A stretch of DNA of 64,000 bases from Xanthomonas campestris pv. phormiicola (GCA_025666215.1 CP102593.1:2059001-2123000), one strand, 5' to 3'. Numbered from the stretch's first letter, positions 26,253-40,983 are shown. Notes: generated by a model from the letters alone, not told the origin. Translations and numbers: made by a program.

Positions 26253-26846
26253 TCAGCGGTCGGCAAGCCCATCCGCCGAAGGCGCATACGGCACCAGCGC
26301 AACCGCCTCCAGCACCTGCGCCCACGGAAACAGCGGGCCGGGATCGAGCTTGCGCTGCACCTGCCGCGCCGGATCGTCGCTGGCGGTTTCGCTGCTGCGG
26401 TCAAGCGCGTCGTGGCCGGCGATGTGGCGCAGCTGCGGCAACTGCGCCTGCAACTGGTGCAGCAGCGCGATCAGCGCCTGGATCTGCGCCGGCGGATACG
26501 CTTCGTCCAGCGCCTGGTGGCGCGAATCCAGCCAATGCGGATAGCGGCCGCGGTTGACCAGTTCGATGCCCAGCGAGCGCGGGTTGTAGCCGCGCACGTG
26601 GTGCGCCACCCGCTGCAGCGGCACGTAGCGGTACACGCTGCCGTCGCGGTCGATGTAGAAGTGGCCGCTGTTGCCGGTGCCGGACGGATACAGCACGCGT
26701 TCGCCGTAGGCGCGCGCGCTGGCCAGGTCGGGCAGTTCGGTGCAATGGATCACCGCCAGATCGATCGCGTCCAGGGTGCGCGCCTGCAGCCGTTCGACGT
26801 AGGGCAGGGGCGCATCGTGGATCGGCAACGGCGGGGTCTGCGACAT
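26253..26846 (-). CDS. ampD: 1,6-anhydro-N-acetylmuramyl-L-alanine amidase AmpD
   Basis: 197-residue cytoplasmic zinc amidase that recycles cell-wall muropeptides and so keeps beta-lactamase induction low. Zinc ligands: His34 (VIHCTEL), His145 (IAGHDALD) and Asp168 (KLDPGPLFPW), the same pattern as E. coli AmpD. No signal peptide, in agreement with a cytoplasmic AmpD rather than periplasmic AmiD. Short divergent gap (22 bp) to the MOSC gene. Confidence 0.92.
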   Translation of the reverse strand: MSQTPPLPIHDAPLPYVERLQARTLDAIDLAVIHCTELPDLASARAYGERVLYPSGTGNSGHFYIDRDGSVYRYVPLQRVAHHVRGYNPRSLGIELVNRGRYPHWLDSRHQALDEAYPPAQIQALIALLHQLQAQLPQLRHIAGHDALDRSSETASDDPARQVQRKLDPGPLFPWAQVLEAVALVPYAPSADGLADR

Positions 26847-26868
26847 GCACGGATGCTAGCATTCGCCG

Positions 26869-27360
26869 ATGACTCTGAATCCCGATAGCCCGCTGGCGAC
26901 GCTGCTCGCCACGTTGCCGCGCGCCGGACGCGTGGACTGGATAGGCCTGCGCCCGGCGCGCGACGTGCCGATGCTCGAAGTGGCGCAGGCGGTGGCGCAC
27001 GCCGATGGCGGCCTGTTCGGCGACCGCTACGCCGGCCGCAACGGCATGCGCGGGCTGACCCTGATCCAGGCCGAGCACCTGCCGGCGATCGCCGCATTGG
27101 CCGGCCATGCGCAGGTGGCGCCGGCGACGCTGCGGCGCAACCTGGTCGTCTCCGGCATCCCGCTGATCGCACTGAAAGGGCGCCGTTTCCGCATCGGCGA
27201 GGTCGAGCTGGAAGGCATCGCGCCATGCGATCCGTGCTCGCGCATGGAGGACGCGCTGGGCCCGGGCGGCTACAACGCGATGCGCGGCCATGGCGGCCTG
27301 TGCGCGCGGATCGTGCACGGCGGCACGCTGCGGCTCGGCGATGCGGTGGTGGCGCTGTGA
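26869..27360 (+). CDS. MOSC-domain protein
   Basis: 163-residue cytoplasmic protein with a MOSC fold, a family that moves sulfur or binds molybdenum cofactor. The C-terminal block ELEGIAPCDPCSRMED contains two Cys close together, and NLVVSGIPLIALKGRRFRIG is the conserved MOSC strand region. Overlaps the next gene by four bases (GTGA). Confidence 0.83.
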   Translation: MTLNPDSPLATLLATLPRAGRVDWIGLRPARDVPMLEVAQAVAHADGGLFGDRYAGRNGMRGLTLIQAEHLPAIAALAGHAQVAPATLRRNLVVSGIPLIALKGRRFRIGEVELEGIAPCDPCSRMEDALGPGGYNAMRGHGGLCARIVHGGTLRLGDAVVAL

Positions 27361-27884
27361 GCCGCGGCCACTGCATCCTTGCGCACGGCTTCGAGAGCGG
27401 CCCGGACGCGATCAAGGTCGCGGCATTGGCCGAGGTCGCGCAGCGCCTGGGCTGGAGTCACGAGCGCCCGGACTTCACCGACCTGGACGCGCGCCGCGAG
27501 GTCAGCCAGCTCGGCGACGTGCCGGCGCGGCTGCAGCGCCTGCTCGGGTTGGCGCAGGCCGCCGCGCAGCGCGGGCCGGTGGTGCTGGCCGGCTCCAGCC
27601 TGGGCGCCTACATCGCCGCGCAGGTGTCGCTGCAGGTGCCGGTGCGCGGCCTGTTCCTGATGGTGCCGCCGACGCGGATGGGCTGGATGCCGGCGCTGGA
27701 TGCGGCGCCGGTGCCGATCTCGATCGTGCACGCCTGGCACGACGAACTGATCCCCGCGGCCGAGGTGATCGCCTGGGCGCAGGCGCGCGCGGCGCGGCTG
27801 CTGCTGGTCGACGACCTGCACCGCCTGGGCGACCACGTCGAGACCTCGGCGCGCGCGTTCGCCGAATTGCTGGAAACGCTGTGA
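27357..27884 (+). CDS. Small alpha/beta hydrolase
   Basis: 175-residue hydrolase-fold protein (UPF0227/YcfP- or RsbQ-like size). The N-terminal CILAHGFESGPD holds the oxyanion region; the nucleophile elbow is AGSSLGAYIA (Ser); acid and His candidates are in HAWHDELIP and HRLGDHVE. Starts at a GTG inside the MOSC stop, so the two are co-translated. Substrate unknown. Confidence 0.8.
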   Translation: MSRGHCILAHGFESGPDAIKVAALAEVAQRLGWSHERPDFTDLDARREVSQLGDVPARLQRLLGLAQAAAQRGPVVLAGSSLGAYIAAQVSLQVPVRGLFLMVPPTRMGWMPALDAAPVPISIVHAWHDELIPAAEVIAWAQARAARLLLVDDLHRLGDHVETSARAFAELLETL

Positions 27885-27927
27885 GCGGCGTGTCGCGCGC
27901 AGCAGGCCGCATCAACCGGAGCCACCG

Positions 27928-28437
27928 ATGGAACTGAACATCCGCGCCGAGACCCAGGCCGACCACGCCGCGATCGAGGCGCTGACCCTGGTCGCGTTCT
28001 TCCGCGTCGCGCACAGCCGCCACGACGAGCAGCAGATCATCGAACGGCTGCGCGCGGACGGCGCGCTGACCCTGTCGCTGGTGGTCGAGCACGACGGCTA
28101 CATCGTCGGCCATGTGGCGGTGTCGCCGCTGCAGCTCTCCGATGGCAGCCGCGGCTGGTACGCGCTGGGGCCGCTGTCGGTGGGGCCGGGCCACCAGCGC
28201 CAGGGGCTGGGCACGCGGCTGGTGCGCGAGGCGCTGGCGCAGCTGCAGGCGCTGGGCGCGGCCGGCTGCGTGGTGCTCGGCGAGCCTGCGTTCTACGCGC
28301 GTTTCGGCTTCGCGCCGGAACCGGGACTGGTGTTGCCCGGGGTGCCGGCCGGGTCCTTCCAGGCGATCGGTTTCGGCGACCGCCTGCCGCCGGTGGCGGA
28401 AGCCGACTACCACGACGCGTTCCTGGCCGGCGGCTGA
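27928..28437 (+). CDS. GNAT-family N-acetyltransferase
   Basis: 169-residue acetyl-CoA-dependent transferase of the YhbS type. Acetyl-CoA pyrophosphate loop is GPGHQRQGLGTRLV, followed by GCVVLGEPAFYARFGF, the usual motif B. Acceptor unknown. 43 bp after the hydrolase gene, with an ACCGGAGCC ribosome-binding region. Confidence 0.9.
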   Translation: MELNIRAETQADHAAIEALTLVAFFRVAHSRHDEQQIIERLRADGALTLSLVVEHDGYIVGHVAVSPLQLSDGSRGWYALGPLSVGPGHQRQGLGTRLVREALAQLQALGAAGCVVLGEPAFYARFGFAPEPGLVLPGVPAGSFQAIGFGDRLPPVAEADYHDAFLAGG

Positions 28438-28602
28438 GCGCCGCCGCCGCGCCTTTGCCGGGCCGCGGACACGCGGGTTACCATCGCGCTTCAGATCCGC
28501 GAGCCGAGGATTCCGCCGATGCGCCATTGATGCCGCCGTCTTCGACGGCCTTGTCCGTTCCTGCCGACTGCGGCGGGCGTGACCGGCATCTGTGGAGTTC
28601 CC

Positions 28603-30216
28603 ATGACGCATCCCTTGCTCGCGCTGGAAAGCGCGTCGTATGTCCTGGCCGACGGCAGGCCCCTGTTCTCCGATCTCGATTTCGTGCTCGATGCGCGGCG
28701 CACCGGCCTGGTCGGCCGCAATGGCGTCGGCAAGAGCGTGTTCGCGCGAATGCTCGCCGGCCAGCTGGCGCCGAGCGGCGGGCACTGCCGCCGGCATGGC
28801 CGCATCCATTACCTGCCGCCGCAGATCGTGTGCGCCGCCGACGCCACGGTGGCGGCGCTGGCCGGGGTGCGCCCGGCGCTGGACGCGCTGGCGCGGATCG
28901 AGGCCGGCAGCACCGATGCGGCCGATTTCGATGCGCTCGGCGAGCGCTGGGACATCGCCCAGCGCCTGCGCGCCGAACTGGAACTGCACGGGCTCGGCCA
29001 GCTGGCGCCGGAGCGGCCGGCGGCCATGCTCAGCGGCGGCGAGGCGATGCGCGTGGCGCTGCTCGGCGCCTGGCTGTCCGACGCCGATGTGCTGATCCTG
29101 GACGAACCGAGCAACCATCTCGATCGTGCGCAGCGCCGGCAACTGCAGCAGCAACTGCGGCGTTGGCCGCACGGGTTGCTGGTGGTCAGCCACGATCGCG
29201 CGCTGCTGCAGGACATGCAGCGCATCGTGGAACTGTCGTCGCTGGGCTTGCGCGACTACGGCGGCGATTACGCGTTCTACGCGCAGTGCAAGGCGCAGCA
29301 GCAACACCAGGCGCTGGCCGCGCTGGAACGCTGCAAACACGAACGCCGGCGCCAGGGCGATGCGCTGCGCGAGCAGCAGGCGCGCCAGCAGCGGCGCAGC
29401 GCGCATGGCCGCCGCCAGGCGCAGGACGCCAACCAGGCGCGGATCCTGCTCGGCCGGCAGAAGCAGCGCAGCGAACACAGCACCGGCAGGCAGCGGCAGC
29501 AGTTGGCGGCCGCGCACGCGCAGCTGTCCGCACAGGTGCGCGAGGCCGCGCGCGCGGTCGATGCCACGGCGCCGATCGCGCTGTTCGCGCCGACGCCTGC
29601 GGCGTCGGCAGGGCGCCGGGTCGCCGAGCTGCACGGCCTGCGGCTGCCGTACGCGCCGCCCGGGCGCGCCGCGCTGGACCTGTGCGTCGGCGGCCGCCAG
29701 CGGATCGGCGTGGTCGGGCCGAACGGCAGCGGCAAATCGACCCTGCTGCGGGTGCTCGACGGCCAGCTCGCGCCGCTGGCCGGGGGCTGCGAGGTGCATG
29801 TGCCGAGCGCCTACCTGGACCAGGCGCTGCAACTGCTCGATCCGGCACAGCCGGTCCTGGCGCAGGTGCAGGCGACCAATGCCGTTGCCGACGTCGCCGA
29901 CCTGCGCACGCGGCTGGCCTTGCTCGGCCTGGACGCGCAGCGCATCGGCACGCCCAGCGGCCGGCTCAGCGGCGGCGAGCGCCTGAAGGCGGCGCTGGCC
30001 TGCGCGTTCTACCGCGATCCGCCGGCGCAGTTGCTGCTGCTCGACGAGCCGGACAACCACCTGGACCTGGATGCGCGCGAGGCGCTGCGGCAGGTGCTGC
30101 TGCAGTATCCGGGCGCGCTGCTGGTGGTGTCGCACGATGCCGCCTTCCTCGACGGCCTGCGCCTGGACACGCGCCTGCAGGCCGATCCCGACGGTTGGCG
30201 GCTGGCGCCGTGGTGA
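28603..30216 (+). CDS. ABC-F family ATPase
   Basis: 537-residue soluble protein with two ABC domains and no membrane part, of the ribosome-associated ABC-F class. First domain: Walker A GRNGVGKS (38-45), signature [11 protein letters not shown], Walker [14 protein letters not shown] Gln/Arg-rich linker (about 225-300) takes the P-site tRNA-interaction place. Second domain: Walker A GPNGSGKS (372-379), signature [11 protein letters not shown], Walker [13 protein letters not shown]. The ATG at 28603 has GGAG 8 bp upstream. Subclass (translation rescue or drug protection) cannot be decided from sequence. Confidence 0.9.
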   Translation: MTHPLLALESASYVLADGRPLFSDLDFVLDARRTGLVGRNGVGKSVFARMLAGQLAPSGGHCRRHGRIHYLPPQIVCAADATVAALAGVRPALDALARIEAGSTDAADFDALGERWDIAQRLRAELELHGLGQLAPERPAAMLSGGEAMRVALLGAWLSDADVLILDEPSNHLDRAQRRQLQQQLRRWPHGLLVVSHDRALLQDMQRIVELSSLGLRDYGGDYAFYAQCKAQQQHQALAALERCKHERRRQGDALREQQARQQRRSAHGRRQAQDANQARILLGRQKQRSEHSTGRQRQQLAAAHAQLSAQVREAARAVDATAPIALFAPTPAASAGRRVAELHGLRLPYAPPGRAALDLCVGGRQRIGVVGPNGSGKSTLLRVLDGQLAPLAGGCEVHVPSAYLDQALQLLDPAQPVLAQVQATNAVADVADLRTRLALLGLDAQRIGTPSGRLSGGERLKAALACAFYRDPPAQLLLLDEPDNHLDLDAREALRQVLLQYPGALLVVSHDAAFLDGLRLDTRLQADPDGWRLAPW

Positions 30217-30418
30217 GCGCGCGCCGCGCGCCGTGGGCGCCGGCCGCCGGGCGCGGATCGCGCCCCGGGCTGGTAATGGCGGGCGCGATGGCCGACCATT
30301 CGCGTCTTCCCGTCCGTTGCCGCCGCCCGCCCGCCGTGGGCCGCGCTGCCGCGATCCGTGCGGGGTGGGCCTGGCGCCCGCCCGCGCATTCCTCCTTCCT
30401 CGTGTGGTCCGCATTCCC

Positions 30419-32599
30419 GTGAAATTCTTCGTCTCCTGCGCCAAGGGCCTGGAATACCTGCTCGTCGACGAGCTGCTCGCGCTCGGCGTCGCCAAGGCCA
30501 CCGCCACCGTGTCCGGGGTCAACAGCGAAGGCACGCTGCGCGATGCGCAGCGCGCGGTGCTGTGGTCGCGCCTGGCCAGCCGCGTGCTGTGGCCGCTGGA
30601 CGAGTTCGACTGCCCGGACGAGACCGCGCTGTATGCCGGCGTGGCCGCCTTGCCGTGGCGCGAGCACCTGACTTCGCAGCACACCCTGGCGGTGGATGCG
30701 CACGTGTCCGGCACCGCGATCACCCATGCGCGCTACGCCGCGCAGCGGGTCAAGGACGCGGTGGTGGACACGTTGCGCGGCGAAGGCCTGGAGCGGCCGT
30801 CGGTGGACGTGGAGGATCCGGACCTGCGCCTGAACCTGTCGCTGCGCAAGGGCCGCGCCACGCTGTCGGTGGACCTGGGCGGCGGCTCGCTGCACCGGCG
30901 CGGCTGGCGCCAGGTGCAGAACGCCGCGCCGCTGAAGGAGAACCTGGCCGCGGCGGTGCTGCTGCGTGGGCAATGGCCGCAGCTGTACGCGCAGGGCGGC
31001 GGTCTGCTGGATCCGATGTGCGGCAGCGGCACGCTGCTGATCGAAGGCGCGCTGATGGCCGCCGACGTGGCCCCCGGCCTGCTGCGCGGCGATCTGGCGG
31101 CCGCGCGCCGTGGCGACGCCGGACCGCTGCAATTCAGCGCCGCGCCCAGCCGCTGGCTGGGCTTCGACCAGGAGGCCTGGCGCGCCCTGCTGGCCGAGGC
31201 GCGGCAGCGCGAGGCCGCCGGCCGCGCCGCGCTGCGGCCGGTGCTCCATGGCAGCGACATCGATCCGCATGCGATCCGCGCCGCGCGCGAGAACGCGCAG
31301 GCGGCCGGGGTCGCCGCGGCGATCGTGTTCGAGGTGCGCGATGTCGCCGACCTGCGCGCGCCGGCGCAGGCGCTGGGCACGGTGGTGTGCAATCCGCCCT
31401 ACGACGAGCGCCTGGCCGCCGATACCGCGCTGTACCGGCGCCTGGGCGAGGCGCTCAAGCGCGCGGTGCCGCAATGGCGCGCCAGCCTGCTGTGCGGCAA
31501 TGCCGACCTGGCCTATGCCACCGGCCTGCGCGCGGCGAAGAAATACCAGATGTTCAATGGCGCGCTGGAATGCCCGCTGATCGTCTGCGACCCGATCGCG
31601 GTGGCGCCGCGCGAGCCGGCCGAGGCGCCGCGCGCGCTCAGCGACGGCGCGCAGATGGTCGCCAACCGGTTGCGCAAGAACCTGCGCAAGTTCAAGGGCT
31701 GGCGCGCGCGCGAACAGGTAGGCTGCTTCCGCGCCTACGACGCCGACCTGCCCGAATACGCGGCGGCGATCGACGTGTACCAGGAAGACGGCGGCCAGGC
31801 GCGCACCTACCTGCACGTGCAGGAATACGCCGCGCCGGAAGAGATTCCCGATGCCGACGTGCGCCGCCGCCGCAACGAACTGCTGGCCGCGGCGCGCGAG
31901 GTGTTCGCGGTGCCGGCCGAGCGGGTGGCGCTGAAGTCGCGCGAGCGCGGCAAGGGCGGCAGCAAGTACGGGCGCTTCGAGCAGCGCGGCGAGTTCCTGG
32001 TGGTGCGCGAACACGACGCGCTGCTGCGGGTGAACCTGTTCGATTATCTGGACACCGGCCTGTTCCTGGACCACCGCCCGCTGCGCGGGGCGATGGCGCA
32101 GCAGGCGCGCGGCAAGCGCTTCCTCAACCTGTTCTGCTACACCGGCGTGGCCAGCGTGCAGGCCGCGGTGGCCGGCGCCGATTCCACCACCAGCGTGGAC
32201 CTGTCCGGCACCTACCTGCAGTGGTGCGCGGACAACCTGGGCTTCAACGGCAAGGGCGGCGCCCAGCACCGGCTGGTGCAGGCCGACGCGCTGACCTGGC
32301 TGGAGGCGGAGAAGAACCGCTACGACGTGATCTTCTGCGATCCGCCGACCTTCTCCAACTCCGCGCGCGCCGAGGATTTCGATCTGCAGCGCGAGCACGT
32401 GCGGCTGCTGCGCGCGGCGGTGGCGCGGCTGATGCCGGAGGGCGTGCTGTACTTCTCCAACAATTTCCGCCGCTTCAAGCTGGACGAGGAGGCGCTGGCC
32501 GACTTCGCGGCGTGCGAGGAGATCACCGCACAGACCATCGCGCCGGATTTCGAGCGCAATCCGCGCATCCATCGCGCCTGGCGCCTGCAGCGGCGCTGA
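30419..32599 (+). CDS. rlmKL: Bifunctional 23S rRNA methyltransferase RlmKL
   Basis: 726-residue fused enzyme making m2G2445 and m7G2069 in 23S rRNA. N-terminal THUMP domain (about 45-160), RlmL methyltransferase with [16 protein letters not shown] and NPPY at 325-328, then the RlmK methyltransferase with [13 protein letters not shown] and DPPTFSNS at 641. The start is a GTG (30419), directly before [14 protein letters not shown], the usual N-terminus. The full fusion is intact, as in E. coli. Confidence 0.95.
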   Translation: MKFFVSCAKGLEYLLVDELLALGVAKATATVSGVNSEGTLRDAQRAVLWSRLASRVLWPLDEFDCPDETALYAGVAALPWREHLTSQHTLAVDAHVSGTAITHARYAAQRVKDAVVDTLRGEGLERPSVDVEDPDLRLNLSLRKGRATLSVDLGGGSLHRRGWRQVQNAAPLKENLAAAVLLRGQWPQLYAQGGGLLDPMCGSGTLLIEGALMAADVAPGLLRGDLAAARRGDAGPLQFSAAPSRWLGFDQEAWRALLAEARQREAAGRAALRPVLHGSDIDPHAIRAARENAQAAGVAAAIVFEVRDVADLRAPAQALGTVVCNPPYDERLAADTALYRRLGEALKRAVPQWRASLLCGNADLAYATGLRAAKKYQMFNGALECPLIVCDPIAVAPREPAEAPRALSDGAQMVANRLRKNLRKFKGWRAREQVGCFRAYDADLPEYAAAIDVYQEDGGQARTYLHVQEYAAPEEIPDADVRRRRNELLAAAREVFAVPAERVALKSRERGKGGSKYGRFEQRGEFLVVREHDALLRVNLFDYLDTGLFLDHRPLRGAMAQQARGKRFLNLFCYTGVASVQAAVAGADSTTSVDLSGTYLQWCADNLGFNGKGGAQHRLVQADALTWLEAEKNRYDVIFCDPPTFSNSARAEDFDLQREHVRLLRAAVARLMPEGVLYFSNNFRRFKLDEEALADFAACEEITAQTIAPDFERNPRIHRAWRLQRR

Positions 32600-32670
32600 G
32601 CCCGGTCTGCTGACACCCGTCGGAGCAGCTTGATCCAGCCGCTATTGGCCGTAAGCGGGGTTTGTGCGGC

Positions 32671-33714
32671 TCAGCCGTCGCCATGCCGCGCCGAGGCAGG
32701 CGCGCTGGCGCGATGCGGCACGTCCTCGCCCGGCTCGCGTTCGCTCCAGTAGTCCTGGATCTGCAGGATCTGCGGCAGGATTTCGGTGAACAGGCTCACC
32801 AGGCGCGGCTCGAACTGAGCCCCGGCCTGCTTCTGGAACATCGCCATCACCTTGTCCAGCGGCCATGCGTCTTTGTACGGACGCTGCGTGGTCAGCGCAT
32901 CGAACACGTCGGCCAGGGCCACGATCCGCGCCGACTCGGGAATCCGCTCGCCGGCCAGGCCGGCCGGATAGCCGCTGCCGTCCCAGTGCTCGTGGTGGTA
33001 CAGGGCGACCTCGGCGGCGAGCCGGAACAGCGGCGCGCTGCTGCGGCTGAGGATGTCGTGGCCGATCTGCGGATGCCGCTTCATCACCGCCCATTCGTCC
33101 GCATCCAGCGGCCCGGGCTTCTTCAGGATCGCGTCGGGGATGCCGATCTTGCCGGTGTCGTGCATCGGCGCGGCCTGCTCGAGCAGGTTGGCGTCCTCGC
33201 CCGACCAGCCGGCGGCGATCGCCAGTGCGCGCGCATAGGCCGCCATGCGCCAGATGTGGGTGCCGGTGTCCGAGTCGCTGTAGTGGCCGGCCATGCCCAG
33301 CATCTGGATCGCGTCGCGGTGGCTGCTGGCCAGGCTGGCGGCACTGACCAGCGACAGGTGGGTGCGCACCCGCGCGCGCAGGATGCTCGGCGAATACGGC
33401 TTGGTGATGTAGTCCACGCCGCCGGCCTCGAAGCCGATGCTCTCGTCGGCGTCCTTGTCCTTGCCGGTGACGAAGATGATCGGGATCGCCGCGGTACGCG
33501 GGTCCTGCTTCAGGGTGCGGGCGATGGTGTAGCCGTCCAGGTCGGGCAGGTCGACGTCGAGCAGGATCAGCGCCGGGCGGTGCTTGACCACGGCGTGCAA
33601 CGCTTCGGCGCCGTTCTTGGCGAAGGTCAGCGCGTAGTCCTCGCGCAGGATCTGCCGGATCAGCGCCAGGTTGCTGGCTTCGTCGTCCACGCACAGGATG
33701 GGGGGCCGGACCAT
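32671..33714 (-). CDS. HD-GYP response regulator (RpfG-like)
   Basis: 347-residue cytoplasmic regulator that should hydrolyse c-di-GMP when phosphorylated. Receiver domain residues 4-120, phosphoacceptor Asp53 (LLDVDLPDLDG); HD-GYP domain about 135-325 with HDTGKIGIPD (His185, Asp186), HHEHWDGSGYP (GYP 248-250) and the downstream R-P-Y-K motif. All metal-ligand motifs for an active phosphodiesterase are present. It follows the CHASE hybrid kinase by 55 bp on the same strand, as rpfG follows rpfC, but is a separate pair. Confidence 0.92.
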   Translation of the reverse strand: MVRPPILCVDDEASNLALIRQILREDYALTFAKNGAEALHAVVKHRPALILLDVDLPDLDGYTIARTLKQDPRTAAIPIIFVTGKDKDADESIGFEAGGVDYITKPYSPSILRARVRTHLSLVSAASLASSHRDAIQMLGMAGHYSDSDTGTHIWRMAAYARALAIAAGWSGEDANLLEQAAPMHDTGKIGIPDAILKKPGPLDADEWAVMKRHPQIGHDILSRSSAPLFRLAAEVALYHHEHWDGSGYPAGLAGERIPESARIVALADVFDALTTQRPYKDAWPLDKVMAMFQKQAGAQFEPRLVSLFTEILPQILQIQDYWSEREPGEDVPHRASAPASARHGDG

Positions 33715-33769
33715 CGTGGTTCCTCGTCGGGTTCAGCCGCGGCGGCCTCCAGGGCCGGCGCGGCAAATG

Positions 33770-37855
<4,086 letters not shown>

Positions 37856-38034
37856 GCGCCCCTTTCCTTTGGCGAACGCTGGCGATGCGCATGCATCGGC
37901 GTCCCTCCGGTCCGTACGGGATGGCTTTCACGATTGAAGCGACGGTCCTGCCCCGACCGTGTATGCCACGCTAGCGCGATCGTTGCGGCCGCACCAGTCC
38001 CGCGGTGCATTGCGGGAGCGTCCGTCTACGACCT

Positions 38035-39336
38035 TCATGGAATCAGCGTGACGGCTGCGTGCAGCGCGACCCCGATCAGGCCGCCGACCAGGGTGCCGTT
38101 GAAACGGATGTACTGCAGGTCGCGGCCGACGCTCAATTCCAGTTGCTCCACCAGATGGCGTTCGTCCCAGCCTTTCACGGTCTGCGCGATGTGGTCGGTG
38201 ACGCCGCTGCGCAGGCGCTGGGTCAGCTTCTCCGCGCCGCCCAGCAGGTGCTGGTTGAGCGCCTCGCGCAGCGCGCTGTCCTGGGACAACGATTGCCCGA
38301 GCGCGCCCAGCGAGCGCTGCAAATGCTGCACCAGCACACCGTCGCTGCGCGACAGGTCCTCGCGCAGGCTGGCGTGGATCTGGTCCCACAGGCCCTGCAC
38401 GTAGTCCTGCACGCCGGGATGTTCGATCAGCCGCTGCTTCATCGCCTGCAGCTTGTCGGCGGTGGCCGGGTCGCCGCGCAGGCGTTGCACGTAGCCGCCG
38501 AGCCAGCGCTCGTAGTCCTGGCGCAGCGGATGCTGCGGCTGCGACAGCACGTCCTGCAGTTCGTCCAGCAGCGCGTGCGCCAGGCGTTCGGCCAGGGTGT
38601 CGGCGATGCCTTCCACCGGCTTGACCCATTCCACGGTGCCGACCAGCTTGGGCCATTCGCGGCGCGCGTACTTGACGATCATCGCCGACACGCGCTGCTT
38701 CACCGCCGCATCGTCCAGGTGCCGGCCGAGCCGGGTCAGTGCTTCGTCGAGCAGGGCCTGGTGGCGGCCATCGGCGGTGAGCAGGCCGAGGATCTCGCCG
38801 GCGGTCGCGGCGGCGTTCCATTCGCGCAGGCGCGCCACCACGAAGCCATGGATGCGGCGCCGCACCGCGGCCTCGTCGAGCAGGTCCAGTGCCTGCAGCG
38901 CCCAGCCGCGTGCCAGTTCGGCCAGCTTGCCGGCCTGCGCCGGTTCGGCCAGCCACTGGCCCAGCCGCTTGGCCGGATCGAACGCGCTGAGCTTGGCCAG
39001 CAGCGCAGCCGGTTCCAGGAAATGGTCGCGCACGAACACGGCCAGGCTGTCGGCGATGCGCGCCTTGCCGTGCGGGATGATCGCGGTGTGCGGAATCGGC
39101 AGCCCCAGCGGATGGCGGAACAGCGCCACCACCGCGAACCAGTCGGCCAGCGCGCCGACCGTGGCCGCCTCGCAGAACGCGCCGATCCAGGCCCAGGCGC
39201 CGTGCATGCCCATGACGTGGCTGAGCAGGAAGCCGGCCAGCATCGCCAGCAGCAACAGTGCCGCCAGCAGTTTCATGCGCCGCAGCTGCGCGCGGCGCGG
39301 ATCGGGCGGCATGGTCGGTCCGGGAGACGTGCTCAT
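38035..39336 (-). CDS. DUF445 membrane protein
   Basis: 433-residue protein of the DUF445 (YjiN-like) family, function unknown. Two N-terminal helices (about 15-35 and 45-65) flank the typical AATVGALADWFAVVALFRHPLG; a long helical cytoplasmic or periplasmic region follows (70-400), and one C-terminal helix (VGGLIGVALHAAVTLIP) ends the protein. Length is normal for the family. It stands alone between the hybrid kinase and a VOC protein. Confidence 0.88.
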   Translation of the reverse strand: MSTSPGPTMPPDPRRAQLRRMKLLAALLLLAMLAGFLLSHVMGMHGAWAWIGAFCEAATVGALADWFAVVALFRHPLGLPIPHTAIIPHGKARIADSLAVFVRDHFLEPAALLAKLSAFDPAKRLGQWLAEPAQAGKLAELARGWALQALDLLDEAAVRRRIHGFVVARLREWNAAATAGEILGLLTADGRHQALLDEALTRLGRHLDDAAVKQRVSAMIVKYARREWPKLVGTVEWVKPVEGIADTLAERLAHALLDELQDVLSQPQHPLRQDYERWLGGYVQRLRGDPATADKLQAMKQRLIEHPGVQDYVQGLWDQIHASLREDLSRSDGVLVQHLQRSLGALGQSLSQDSALREALNQHLLGGAEKLTQRLRSGVTDHIAQTVKGWDERHLVEQLELSVGRDLQYIRFNGTLVGGLIGVALHAAVTLIP

Positions 39337-39537
39337 GTGAGCCAGTTTACGCAGCGCGCGGTTAGGACGGTTTCATCGGAGCGGCCGTCACCGGCGTGCG
39401 CGCGAACGTCCAACGCCGGCACACCCAGCGCGCCGGACGGCCAGGCGCGCCGCTCCGGCACGGCGCCGTCGCGGGGCATGGCCGGGTGCTGGACGGCATG
39501 CTAGGTTCGCCTTCGGGCCACTTGCCGGACGCGCGCC

Positions 39538-39918
39538 ATGCTCGCCGATCACACCCCTGCCGGTTTCATCGCCGTCGACGACATCGACCGCGCGCGCGCC
39601 TTCTACGAGGGCATCCTGGGCCTGCGCTGCCAGGGCTTCGACGGCTTCGCCCTGAAATTCGCGGCCGGTCCGATCAACCTGCGCATCGTCAAGCCGCCGG
39701 CGCGCGTCGCCGCCGACTACACCGTGTTCGGTTGGGAGAGCGCCGATATCGGTGCCGATGTGGCCGCGCTTGCGGCCAGGGGCGTTGCGTTCATCCGCTA
39801 CCCGTTCTTCGCCGACAGCCAGGACGCGCAAGGCATCTGGACCGCGCCGAACGGCGACAGGGTGGCCTGGTTCCGCGATCCGGACGGCAACACCCTGTCG
39901 CTTGCCCAGCACGCCTGA
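39538..39918 (+). CDS. VOC (glyoxalase/bleomycin-resistance fold) protein
   Basis: 126-residue single VOC module with DDIDRARAFYEGILGL at the start and WTAPNGDRVAWFRDPDGNTLSL at the end. Substrate and metal cannot be read from sequence. ATG preceded by Gly-rich GC sequence without a good Shine-Dalgarno; convergent with the ParB-like gene. Confidence 0.85.
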   Translation: MLADHTPAGFIAVDDIDRARAFYEGILGLRCQGFDGFALKFAAGPINLRIVKPPARVAADYTVFGWESADIGADVAALAARGVAFIRYPFFADSQDAQGIWTAPNGDRVAWFRDPDGNTLSLAQHA

Positions 39919-39976
39919 GGCGGGTCGGCCCGCGGCCTGCGCACCGCGCCGGATCGCGCGAGCTTCAGCGCCCGGA

Positions 39977-40831
39977 TCAGCCCTGCAGCCGCGCGCGCAG
40001 GGCCGCCACTTCCTCGCGCAGCGCCCGGTTCTCGGCGTCCAGCTCGGCCACGCGCTGGCGCAGTGCGGCCAGTTCGCTGTCGCCCTGCGCTGCGTCGCCA
40101 TCGCCATCCCGTTCGGTGGCCGCCGTGTCGCGCGGCTTGCGTTTGGATTCGCGGGCGCGCTTGGCCGCCTGCTTGAGTTCGTCCTTGCCGGCCATGGCCG
40201 CGGCGCGCTGTTCGTCCTCGGGCAGGCTGGCCACCGCCGCGGCGGCGTTGATCGAGATCGCGCCGGACTTCACCGCTTCCACCACTTCGGCGGTGGCCTG
40301 CTTCTGGATCTTCTCGATCTGCACCACCTGGCTGTTGCTGAGCCGCGCGGCGCGGGCCAGCTCGGCGCGGCTCAACGGCGCCGGCATCGCCTCGCTGCGC
40401 GCGCCGTCTGCGCCGGCCGGCGCATCGGCCCAGGGCGCGGCATCGTCCTGCGCCTCGGCTGCGGCGCCATCGGCGGCCGCCGTGGACGCCTCGGCGGCGC
40501 GGCTGCGGCGTTGGGCCAGGATCTCGCGCTTGCGCAGCGCCAGCACGCCGCGCTGGAAATCGGACACGCTGCGCCGGCCCAGGTGCTGGTCGATCATCCA
40601 CAGGTGCACGTCCTGCAGCGACTGGAAGCGGGTGTTCTGCACGGTCTGGAACGGCAGCCCGTGTTTCTGGCAGATGCCGTAGCGGTTGTGGCCGTCGACC
40701 AGGATCTCGCCCCACAGCACCAGCGCATCGCGGCAGCCTTCGGCGAGCAGGCTGCGCTCCAGCGCCGCGTATTCGTCGGCGGTGAGCGGATCGATGTAGG
40801 CCTTGAGGTCTTCTTTGACAACGATGTTCAT
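39977..40831 (-). CDS. ParB/Srx-fold protein with coiled-coil tail
   Basis: 284-residue protein. Residues 1-100 resemble ParB/sulfiredoxin nuclease-fold proteins: DPLTADEYAALERSLLAEG, then ILVDGHNRYGIC and QKHGLPFQTV, followed by WMIDQHLGRRSVSDFQRG. A variable Ala/Glu linker (110-150), an HTH-like segment (155-215, ARAARLSNSQVVQIEKI) and a Leu-heptad coiled coil (250-283) follow. No partner parA is nearby, so a chromosome-partition role is not supported. Annotations of relatives as plasmid replication or partition proteins are likely by similarity only. Confidence 0.75.
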   Translation of the reverse strand: MNIVVKEDLKAYIDPLTADEYAALERSLLAEGCRDALVLWGEILVDGHNRYGICQKHGLPFQTVQNTRFQSLQDVHLWMIDQHLGRRSVSDFQRGVLALRKREILAQRRSRAAEASTAAADGAAAEAQDDAAPWADAPAGADGARSEAMPAPLSRAELARAARLSNSQVVQIEKIQKQATAEVVEAVKSGAISINAAAAVASLPEDEQRAAAMAGKDELKQAAKRARESKRKPRDTAATERDGDGDAAQGDSELAALRQRVAELDAENRALREEVAALRARLQG

Positions 40832-40876
40832 CGGGGCAGGGCGTTGCGTTGCGGCGGGGACGGCATTGTAGAAGAA

Positions 40877-40983
40877 CGGGACTCGGGACTCGGGACTCGG
40901 GACTCGGGACTCGGAAAAGCGCGGCGCGCGTAGACGACGCGCTTAGTGTGCTTTGCTGTTCGAGTCCCGAGTCCCGAGTCCCG
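40877..40983. repeat. Inverted pair of 7-bp GGGACTC tandem arrays (pair 1)
   Basis: Five tandem GGGACTC units (40878-40912) are followed, after 49 bp, by three units of the complement GAGTCCC (40962-40982). Lies in the 170-bp gap between the ParB-like and EthD genes. Same unit as in pairs 2 and 3. Confidence 0.9.

Noticed and set aside
27502..30723. 1073-codon minus-strand open frame across the hydrolase, GNAT and ABC-F genes
   Set aside because: Opposes three well-supported genes, has low-complexity Arg/Ala/Gln translation and no family motifs.
39977..40831. Plasmid partition locus
   Set aside because: ParB-like fold only; no parA, parS-like repeats or replication gene nearby, and the surroundings are chromosomal.
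40877..40983. Possible CRISPR-like array
   Set aside because: Units are 7 bp, contiguous, without spacers, and paired in inverted orientation; no cas genes are present.
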